This document shows, piece after piece, positions 12,801-24,800 of a stretch of DNA of 64,000 bases. Below the pieces are notes generated by a model, which was not told the DNA's origin, made no database searches, and saw only the letters and a program-made list of their open reading frames with translations. Each line of letters starts with the position of its first letter. The first letter of the stretch is position 1. Made by a program: the position numbers and the translations under genes. The DNA comes from Lepidostoma basale (lineage: Eukaryota > Arthropoda > Insecta > Trichoptera > Lepidostomatidae): NCBI GenBank assembly GCA_022606425.2, contig JAHDVF020000417.1, positions 310,001 to 374,000 on the forward strand, written 5' to 3'.

Positions 12801-15800
12801 AAGTTTTTAACCATTCTACTCTCATCCATTCGTTCCATATGTCCAAACCATCTCAGGAATCCTTTTTTAATTTTATTAATGATGCAGTCATCTGCCTTAC
12901 ATTTCTTTCTTATTTCATCGTTCGGTATTCTATCATACAACGTATCCGGCACATCGTGATACAAAAACAAAGCTATTTAATTTAACAGTTTAAAATGTTA
13001 TGGTATCATAGTGTTTTGGCCAAAACAATTGACTATTAATATATTTTGTTTAAAACTAACTACAATAGCAGAGATGATAAAATCACATACAAAACCTGAC
13101 ACTGCAACTGCAGTGTATACTACGCATGCTAAATTATTCACCACCGCAATAGCAGTTTCCCGATTTAAATTTTCATTTTAAAGGTGCAAAAGCCAGAATT
13201 ATGTTGAATGTATTATTGAAAAAAGTATTAGTGAAGGATGAGCAAGCGGGATAGATATACACAAAGGGGCGTTACCTCTCCTCCCACCACCACTTGCTCG
13301 CCGTCCGATTGGTCGGAATCCTCCGGGCCTCCGTCCAGCCTCCTGTATCCTCCGTGCTATTGGCCGAAATTAGTAAAGGGTAACAAATCAGAAAAACGTA
13401 TTCGTTAGGACAAGTAATACACAAAAAATACAATAAAAAAACAAAACAAAACAAGACAAGGCGCATTAAGAAATAGAGAGATATTTTTTATACAACATTT
13501 TGTTTTTTTGAATGTATACAAATACTTGTATTTAACAACATTCCCCATTCCGCCTTTCTTACGACCACCACGTCTGACAATTTTTTTGGATGTTGTATAT
13601 ATGCTAGAATGCTGCGCTTATCTTCACATTTTTTAGTTCACTCTACACTAGCGTCATCTATTAAAATTGGGAAGCATTAAGCGGAAAATCTTTATTAATG
13701 CATACAGTACTAGATTACGCCTGGAGATGTCTCTCCTATTTTTACGCCTTTAACTTGGACCAGGCAAAATAAGCGCAGCATTCTAGCATATATACAACTT
13801 CCAAAAAATTTGTCAGACGTGGTGGTCGTAAGAAGGGCGGAATGGGGAATGTTGTTAAACATAAAGCGATCGCTCAACCCAACCAATGACAAATACTTGT
13901 AGACAAAAACTGGATTTTACCCATTACGAGTTAATCATTAAAGTTTAATTATATCTCAATAGAGACGAAGATGTAAATTATTTGGAAACAGAATATGGTG
14001 GTCGAGGCGTTTACAGGACTTATGACCTGTCATTGGTTGGGTAAAGCGATCACTTTATGTAATACAACATTCCCCATTCCGCCCTTCTTACGAACACCAC
14101 GTCTGACAATTATTTTTGAAAGTTGTATATATGCTACCATGTTGAGAAACACTTCACATATTTTAGTTCAATCTACACTAGCGCCATCTATTGAGACTAG
14201 ATGTAAGCATTAAGCAGAAAATCTTTATTAATGTAATGTGAGAGGCTATCAACCCAATTATCACACATTACTAGACAACTCCCGGAGGAAACTCTCCAAT
14301 TTTTAAATGCTTTTAACTTTGACCAGTTTTTATACAACATTTTGTTTTTTTGAATGCATACAAATACTTGTAGACAAATACTGGATTTTATCCAAGTATT
14401 TGTATGCAATAATAAAAACAAAATATAGTTTTATTAAAAAATAAACTCGATGTATTTACCCTGTTATTCTGTAATCTATTGTGGACCTGATTCCGTCCTT
14501 CTTCCTTGAGTTGAAAATATGTGAAGTGTTTCTCAACATAGTAGCATATATACATCTTCCAAAAAAATAGTTGTCAGACGTGGTGTTCGTAAGAAAAGGT
14601 GGAATGGGGAATGTTGTATTACATAAAGCGATCGCTTAACCCAACCAATGACAGGTCATAAGTCCTGTAAACGCCTCGACCACCATATTATGTTTCCAAA
14701 TAATTACATCTTCGTCTCTATTGAGATACAATTAATCATTAGATATTTTTTTAATTATTCATCTTCTGGTGCGTTTAGTAGAGGGGTGAAATTGAGAGCT
14801 GCGCGCGCACCCTGTTACAGAAGTGCAACATGATGAAGTTAGCCGTCAATGATAGATATTTTCAGGACATTCCACGCGTGCCAACTCACGAATTGCGAAA
14901 ACATGTCATGAAACGAGATATGAATGAAGTTAGTTGTAAAAAGTGTTCTTCTACCGACCCTTATGTAAGGAAGTGAAGCATGGAACTGGCAAAAGAAGGA
15001 TGAAAGTAGAATAAATGCAGTAGAAATGAGATCTCTTACATGAATGTGTGGATACTCTGCGTATGATAGAGTGTTGAATGAAAACATAAGAAGTGAATGC
15101 GGTGCGAATGATGGTGTTATGAACAAAATAATGAAAGGATCATTAAGATGGTTTGGACATATGGAAAGAATGAATGAAGAAATAATGGTAAAAAAAAGTA
15201 TATGTTAACGATGTAAATTGAACCATAAATAGAGGAAGACCGAGGAAAACGTGGCACAATCAAACTAACTAACTAACTAACTAACCATCACGCCGTCTCC
15301 CCGAAGGGGTAGGCAGAAAGAATGGACTGCCACACCTTTCTTTCCTGACATATTTCTCTCGCTTCCTCAACATTCATACATCGTGTCATGCACGCGCGTC
15401 GATTTCTCTGACTCCTCACATGGCCGACATTCAATATTTGATTTATTTGATCGTGCCTGGTTTTCCTCGGTCGTCCTCTATTTCTGGTTCCATTTACATC
15501 ATTAACATATAATTTTTTACCATTCTTTCTTCATTCATTCTTTCCATATGACCAAACCATCTTAATGATCCTTTCATTATTTTGTTCATGACACCATCAT
15601 TCGCACCGCATTCACTTCTTATATTTTCATTTGACACTCTATCATACACAGAATATCCACACATTCGTCTAAGAGATCTCATTTCTACTGCATTTATTCT
15701 ACTTTCATCCTTCCTTTGCCAGTTCCATGCTTCGCTTCCATACATAAGGGTCGGTAGAAGAACACCATTGTGCACTGCCATTCTAGCTTTATTGGATAGG

Positions 15801-18800
15801 TTTTTGTTTGCGATGACAACTTTAAGTGCACCATTCACTCTGTTGCCTGCCCCAACCCCAACCCTGCCTGGCACAATCAAATAAATCAAATATTGAAAGT
15901 CCGCCGTGCGAGGAGTCAGAGAAATCGACGCGCGTGCATGACACGATGTATGAATGTGTTGGAAGCGAGAGAAATATGTCAGGAAAGAAAAGTGTGGCGC
16001 TTTAAAAAACCCATCATGTTTGACTTTCCGACACTCATAATTAAATCTTTTTCCTTGCATGCCTCGTAAATTCTAGACAGCAAGACTTGTAAAGGACTGT
16101 TTTTTGGGAAGGATTAATAAATTAATAATCCAATAAGAACATAACATAACGATACACAAAAGACATTACATTTGCCACAATAACATCTGACACCAAACAT
16201 AGTCTTTATGTTATTAAATAAATAAATTTTAATTATCATCTGGATTCAAAATCTATTGGCCCCAAACAGTGTCAAATGCCGTTCTCTGGACCATGGCAGG
16301 CGAAAAGCCAATTAGAGAACAAGTCGCTAGACGCAAATGGCAGCGGATCAGTCAAACTCTGAGACGGAACCCAGCCTGCATCGCTCAGGGCGCACTAGAC
16401 TGCTCCCCTATGGAGGGAAAGAGGAAGCGAGGCAAACCTAGAGCCACCTGGAGAAGAGCCCTGCAGGATGAGGTTAAGGCAGCAGGCCTCACTTGGGATG
16501 ATGCGATAGAGTCGGGTGGAGAAAGTTCCTTGAGGCCCTATGCACCACGGAGGTGTGACAGGACAAAAAGAAGAAGAAGATCATCTGGATGGCTTTGAAA
16601 TGTGTACTCTGTGTATGATAGAGTGTCGAATGAAAATATAAGAAGTGAATGCGGTGCGAATGATGGTGTTATGAACAAAATAATGAATGGATCATTAAGA
16701 TGGTATGGACACACGGAAAGAATGAATGAAGAAAGAATGGTAAAAAAAGTATGTTATGCCTCTTGTAACTCCGTGAATGGAGTGAGAAATAGAAGTATAC
16801 CGAGGAAAACTTGGCACGATCAAATCAATCAAATATTAAATGTCGGTCATGTGATGAATCTAAGTAATCAGTGACACGTTGTATTAATGTGTTGGAAGCG
16901 AGAGAAATATGTCAGGAAAGAAAAGTGTGACAGTTCATTCTTTCCCTTTGGCAAGACGGCGTGATTCTTGCTAGGTATGCTAAACTACCAATCATTGGAG
17001 AGAAGGAGGAATATTCACTTGGGAGTTCACTTCTTTCAGCTGATTGGCGGCCGTATACAGAACTCGGATGTCCCGAGTGATATAGGTCTATTTGTCCCTG
17101 ATAATTACCTTTATCAAAGACAGCACAGATTGTTTTATTTGCCGCGCTGCAGAACCAACCTATCAATGGTTATGCCTGTGGGTTGGGCAATATTATTGCT
17201 TAATCGGGTCGCCTCGGAGGTGGACATATTTCGTGATAGTGTGAGTTGCCTCAGGGATGCAATATCAATGTTATGATTATTTCTAATTCTTAAGCTTAAT
17301 TTTTATAATTTAATTGCAAAAGATCTGGAATTATATGTCTGTAATGTTTGTGATTTTTATTAAAATATGTGAAATGAAATAAATGAAAGCGAGGGTTAAT
17401 TATTTTAAAAACTGTCACATTTTAGTGGGGTAATTTATATATTTATTTTTTGGTACGCCAAAGTATACAGCTTCTGTACAACTTCATACGTGCGTAAATA
17501 CTTTTTTTCTTCATTTAAATTAAATTAAAACTAACGCAAATATCACGAATCATAATTGCAAACTTGCAAGTATTTGTATATAAAATTCGAAATTAAAAAA
17601 TGATTGCTAATTCGCAAATTTTATTTCGATTACCAGGCAAACCATCTCCTTAAAAAAACAATTTAATTGTAATTTATAATTGTATTACTGAAAAAAAAAA
17701 TTTACCCTTGATATAAAAAATTAATACCCAAATATTTCCTACAAATTTTACCAAATAAATTTTATATACATATAAAATTTCATCCAAACATCTAAATAAA
17801 AATACCATACGGACAAAACACTCGTTTCTCGATAAAAAGGATGTGGGTTCAATCCTAAACACGTTTTGAAACCTTCAAAATAGACCTACAAACAGGCATG
17901 AAAATACATATACCTCTCTTGGTTCCTCTATTTCATACGTCAAGTTACGTCGCTCTTTGATTTTTCCAACTCCTCACATAAAATTGTATTGTTTTGATCG
18001 TGCCACGTTTTCCTCGGTCTACTTCTATTTCTCACTCCATTCACGGAGTTACAAGCATAATTACTGTTCTCTTCCAGTTAGGCAGCGTATATCCCTCCTC
18101 CAAGGATTGGTTAAAAAGTTTATATATAACAAACTAACTAACTAACCATCACACCGTCTCCCTGAAGGTGTAGGCAGAAAGAATGGACTGCCACACTGTT
18201 ATTTCCTGACATACTTCTCTCGCTTCCTCAATATTCATACATTGTGTCATGCAAGCACGTTGATTTCTCTGACTCCTCACATGGCTGACATTCAATATTT
18301 GATTTATTTGATCGTGCCACGTTTTCCTCGGTCTTCCTATATTTCTAGTTCTGTTTACATCATTAGCATTTCTTTTCTCTCGCTTCCTCAATATTCATAC
18401 ATTGTGTCATGCAAGCATGTCGATTTCTCCGACTCCTCACGTGGCCGACATTCAATATTTGATTTATTTGATCGTGCCACATTTTCCTCGGTCTTCCTCT
18501 GTTTCTAGTTCCGTTTACATCATTAACATATACTTTTTTAACACTTTTTCTTCATTCATTCTTTCCATGTGTCCAAACCATCTTAATGATCCTTTCATTA
18601 TTTTGTTTATAACACTTTCATTCACAAGATATCTCATTATCACCGTATTTATTCCATTTTTATCTTTATTGTGCCAGTTTCATGCCTCATATTCATACAT
18701 AAGAGTAGGTTTAATAATACCAATATGCACTGCCATTTTAACATTTTTTAAATACACTTTATATTTTAACATTTTATTAATACTGTTTTAATTCATGGAA

Positions 18801-21800
18801 CTGGCAAAAGAAGGATGAAAGTAGAATAAATGCAGTAGAAATGAGATCTTTTAGACAAATTTATGGATACTCTGTGCAGCGAATATAAGAAGTGAATGCG
18901 GTGCGAATGATGGTGTTATGAACAAAATAATGAAAGGATCATTAAGATTGTTTGGACAGATGGAAAGAATGAATGAAGAAAGAATGGTAAAAAAATTATA
19001 TGTTAACGATGTAAATGGAACTAGAAATAGAATCGGAAGACCGAGGAAAATCTGGCACGATAAAATAAATCAAATATTGAATGTCGACCAAGTGAGCTGC
19101 TTTCATCCTTCTTTTGCCAGCTCCAAGCTTCACTTCCATACATGAAGGTTGGCACTAGAACTCCATTGTGTACATTTTTATAAAACAAACAAACAAACCA
19201 TAAAGCCGTTTCTCCGCAGGGGTAGGCAGAGAGAATGGACCGCCACACTACTCTATCCTGGCAAACCTCTCTAGCTTCCTCCACATTCATACAACGAGTC
19301 ATACACGCACGTCGATTCCTGCGACTTCTAACATGACCAGCCTTTAAAATTTGATTAATTTGGTCATGCCATGTTTTCCTCGGTCTGCCTCGACTTCGTA
19401 CCCCATTTACATCATTAAGGTATACATTATTAACCATCCTTTCTCCATCCATGCGTTCCATATGTCCGAACCAACGCAGCGATCCTTTCATAATTTTGTT
19501 CATAATACCTTCTTCCGCTCTACATTCCTTTCTTATATCAGCATTTGAGATTCTGTCATATATCATTCTACCACACATACGTCTTAGGGACCTTATCTCT
19601 ACCGCATTTATTCTGCTCTCATCCTTCTTCTGCCAGTTCCATGCTTCGCTTCCATACATTAGGGTTGGGACCAGAACTCCATTGTGAACGGCATTTTTAT
19701 TGTGGATTTTAATGTCTTTAATAGTTAGTTAGTTAATTAAGAAACTTGCATTTAGGTTTGAACCCATCATTAGCCGAGTTATTTGTCCTTTAGACCACCA
19801 AACTAAAAATTTCACAATGCAAACTTCAAGACAACCCCATAGCATCACACTTCAAGCAGAATGGTCAGCACTTACCCTGGAGGGGACAGAGTCCGGAGCA
19901 TGGAGTCCCACGTCCTGAGGATCATCCACGAGGAAGAAGCAGAGCAGGAAACCTCCGCCGACCATGATCAGACCGGGGACGATGAACGACATGGACCAGT
20001 CGGTTTCTACGAATCTCGCAGCTATCAGCGTTCCTGAAAATATATGAGAGATTTTATCATCCGCACGATGATTTTTCTGACTTCTAACATTACCGATCAT
20101 TAAAATGGAACCATTTATATTCTGTAACAAAAATGGAGCCACTTTATTTAGTTACAAAAATTGACCCACTTTCATCAAGTGATGAAATTAGGCCCTGTTT
20201 CATTCCGTAACCAAAATGGGACCATTCTTATTCAGTAACCAAAATGGGACCATTCTTATTCAGTAACAAAAATGGTACACACTGTAATTAAAAAACAGAT
20301 CATATTTCATGCAGTAATTAAAATGGAACCATTTTTATTACAGCGATTAAAATGGAACCAAAATGGATCACATAATATGTTCAAATAAAAACTTAAATCA
20401 CAAAAATGAATGAAAGAAATGTGTGATGCCTAATGCAAATCTGAGCCAAATGAAAGGAAGAAGCCGACTCACCCAAAATATTCCCGATGGACGTGTGAGA
20501 GTTCCATATGCCGAAGATGAGACCTCTCTTCCCTTTGCCGAACCACTTCCCGACCACGGTGACCACGCCTGGCCACCCGGTTGTCTGCGTGATGCCCGCG
20601 AACGCCTGCGTCAAATCGTTTCGAAATTAGAATGGAAGAAAACAAAAGCCTATTCATAAAAGTTTAAATGGCAGTGCACAATGGTGTTCTTGTTTTAACC
20701 AATGATATCTTCAGGACTATACCTGCATGGCTATGAAGTATCCGATGTTGTGTATGTCCCACAGACGGGCCGCACCAAACAGGCAGCAGAATATTCCGGA
20801 GAAGACCATTCCCACGGCCAGGAAATAGCGGAGGTTCACGCGTTCAGCCACCAAGCCTACAAACACAAAACATAATTAAAATATAAAGGTAACTTAAGCG
20901 ACTTTACTCGACGTCTCTTGCCCCACACGTGGGGCCGGTAGTGATGCAACGGAAGTGTCATAACAGGTGTAAAAAGTAAGTTTGATATTAAAGTGAAATG
21001 GAAACAGATGTGGAAGTGTAAATACTATGAATAAAAAAAGTTAAAAAAATTACAAATACAATTATTAACCTTTTTCTTACGTTGCTAAAAGAAAAACGCG
21101 CTTTCCGGTGTAGGGTTGTCAGTACGCGATCAAAAATTATCAATTTTAAATCGGAAAAATAGGAACATTCATAGCTAATCCCCTTCATCATCATCATCAT
21201 CAGCCGTCTGTCATCCACTGCTGAATGTAGGCCTCTCCCAAAGCCCTCCACCGCCCCCTATCCATTGCCGCTCCCATCCATCCATGTCCAGCAATCCTCT
21301 TCAGATCGTCGGTCCAGCGGGCAGGGGGACGTCCAACTCTACGGAATCCTGTACGCGGTCTCCACTCCAGAACCCGTCTTCCCCATCGGCTGTCGGTTCT
21401 CCGACAGATATGGCCAGCCCACCGCCACTTCAGCCCGCCTATCCGTAGAGCCACCTCAGTCACCTTGGTTTGTTGTCGAATAAATTCGTTTCTAAATCTA
21501 TCCCTCAAGGTTATTCCAAGCATGGCTCTTTCCATGGCGCGCTGGGCAACCTTGAATCTGTAGACTAGACCTTTTGTCAATGTCCACGTCTCGGCTCCGT
21601 ATGTTATGACTGGCCCTTAATTAATTATAATTGAAGTCAAAAATTATAATAATTGAGATTTATTTGCTGAAAACATTAAAAAAAAACATCTGGCAACGCT
21701 CACGGAACGGGCATAGGTCCACTCTGGTTGCAAGCCCGAGATCTACTGCCGGCGAAAATAAATTGATTATATTTTTTCGAATTATGAATATTTGAACCCA

Positions 21801-24800
21801 TTGCACCACTAATAAGGAGACGTCATTTGTTCATATAACACAGTAATTAATTTTAACCCCCTTTTTTATTACAATAACATTAAGATTTAATTACACACAA
21901 AATAATAAAGGTAAAACTGAATCATTATGGCTCATCCCCAGATAATTAAGGAACGGTGTGATAGGCTTTGAAGCATTCTGGTATGTGGAGAGCCACCTAA
22001 CATTTCTCACATTCCCATCGAGATTCGCTCTTCTTTTTCTTCAAGGAACACATTTTGCATAATCTCAATGGGTTTTGTTTGACTGGATTTGGTGGAATTT
22101 GCCTAGGAATGTGTGCCCATTGCAATGCTTGTAGCCGCAAAGGGCAAACTCTTTCACGGCGCTTGCAGGGTAATGTGCTCAAAAATTCTCTTAGCTGCAT
22201 CAATCCTACAGTCACGGTATGAAACTCATATGTAACACATATGTATTAAAGCGTACTGCTGTGCGGATGTGAGACTTGGAAATCTACTGCGGACGTTATT
22301 GGAAAACTCCAGGTGTTTATAAATAGGTGCCTTCGCTCAATATTCAAGATCTATTGGCCCCTAATAGTGTCAAATGCCGTTCTCTGGACCATGGCAGGCG
22401 AAAAGCCAATTAGAGAACAAGTCGCTAGACACAAATGGCAGTGGATCGGTCACACTCTGAGACGGAACCCAGCCTGCATCGCTCAGGGCGCACTAGACTA
22501 GTAGAAAAAAGAGAAAGCGAGGCAGACCTAGAGCCCTGCAGGACGAGGTTAAAGCAGCAGTCACTTGGGATGATGTTAGGCATCAGGCATGCGATAGAGT
22601 CGGGTGGAGAAGGTTCCTTGAGGCCCTATGCACCACGGAGGTGTGACAGAACAAAAAGAAGAAAGACGTATGTTTAGAATAGTGTTATGAAGAGTAGTGC
22701 ATCGTTGAAGCTTACCGGAAAAAAACATGGCTATGGCATATGCGAAGAGGAATGCTGAATCCAAAGTTCCAAGCAGTGCCGTGGCGTCTGATCCATCTGG
22801 AAAATATTTATTAATATTTTAAATACAATTAAACAATGGTTATTAAAGGTTATATGGGTGGGTCAGAATATTAATGGATCAAGTCCAAATTTTATAAATT
22901 TGGAGTTTAATGTTTCTAACTAACTAACTAACTAACCATCACGCCGTCTCCCCGAAGTGGTAGGCAGAAAGAATGGACTGTCACACTTTTCTTTCCTGAC
23001 ATATTTCTCTCGCTTCCTCAACATTCATACATCGTGTCATGCACGCGCGTCGATTTCTCTGACTCCTCACATGGCCGACATTCAATATTTGATTTATCTG
23101 ATCGTGCCACGTTTTTCTCGGTCTTCCTCTATTTCTGGTTCCATTTACATCATTAACATATTATATATTTTTTTTTACCATTCTTTCTTCATTCATTCTA
23201 TCCATATGTCTAAACCATCTTAATGATCCTTTCATTATTTTGTTCATGACACCATCATTCGCACCGCATTCACTTCTTATATTTTCATTTGACACTCTAT
23301 CATACACAGAGTATCGCACATTCGTCTAAGAGATCTCATTTCTACTGCATTTATTCTACTTTCATCCTTCTTTTGCCAGTTCCATGCTTCGCTTCCATAC
23401 ATAAAGGTCGGTAGAAGAACACCATTGTGCACTGCCATTCTAGCTTTTTGGATAGGTTTTTGTTTGCGATGACAACTTTAAGTGCACCATTCACTTAGTT
23501 GCCTGCCTCGACCCTTCTTTCAATATCCCTCTCCACTGCCCATCTCTTGTAAACATACTACCTAAATACACGAACTCAACTACTTGCTCCAAATTTTCAC
23601 CATTCACGCTAATGTTGCAGACTGTCGTGGTTTCTTCCTTTTCAAAAATCATTACCTTGGACTTATTAACATTCATCATCAGATCATTTCGCATGCATAT
23701 CTCATACATACAATTCACCAGGACCTGTAGTTCATGCTCGTTGTCTGCAAGTAGGACAGCGTCATCCGCATACAAGAGACAGCTTACTGACACTCCGCTC
23801 ATTTTGGCACCTACATCCAACCCTTTCAGCTCTTTCATACATTTGTCCAGTGTTTACATGTAAAATTTCTACGCCGTTATCTTACAGAATTTATCCTACT
23901 TTTATTCGTTTTTGCCAGCTCCAAACTTCACTTGCATACATGAGGGTTGGCATTAGAACTCCAAAAACTATATTTTAAATATGGAACCAACCGAATGGAG
24001 CCCAATCGCACCACGTGGTGCTGTTTGCTGGGTCCACGTTGGGCGGAGGAACCAGGTTGCTGCAGTTCTGATGGAGGACATTCTTCACGACTGAGATGGG
24101 CTTCCTCGTCAGGTGATAGCACATGTACGTGAAGTAGGTCAGGAACAAAACGCTGGTCTGGTAACTGAAAAAGTAAAAAAAACAATACTTATTATTGTTA
24201 ACAAATCAATAACATCTAGGCATAGATCTGGTGGGAGGAGCTGATCTGCGGGAAGAAATACAAGCCCAAGTAAACAAGGCAGCTGCAATCTCTGGCGCTC
24301 TAAAATCCACAATATGGAAAAACAAAGACATGGCCATTAAGAGTAAGATGAGAATGTATAAAGCATGCGTAAGACCAATAATAACATATGGCGTCGAAGC
24401 AAGGGCAGACACAGTAAGGACCAAACAAGTTTTGAGGACTTCCGAGATGAAGACACTGAGGACGATAGCAGGCAAGACAATGAGAGATCGCGTGAGGAAC
24501 ACCAGAATAAGAGAGATATGTGAGGTTGAGGATATTACAAGATGGAGGAGACAGCTAAAAAGGAACTGGTATGGGCATGTTAAAGGCAGCTCGTGCTCCC
24601 TTTAATAAGATGAGAGCTATTTTCTGCGATGATAATTTTAATTTAAAATTATGACAAAGAATGGTCAGATGCTATGTTTGGTCAGTGCTGTTATACGGGG
24701 TGGAGTCATGGACCCTTAAAGTCAATATTATGAACCGATTAGAGGCCTTTGAGATGTGGATACACCGAAGGATGTTACGCATCTCCTGGACTGACATGGT

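Noticed and set aside
22000..22215. Small Cys-rich protein of its own
   Set aside because: Reading through the TAG gives a typical piggyBac C-terminal zinc domain; it is a transposase remnant.
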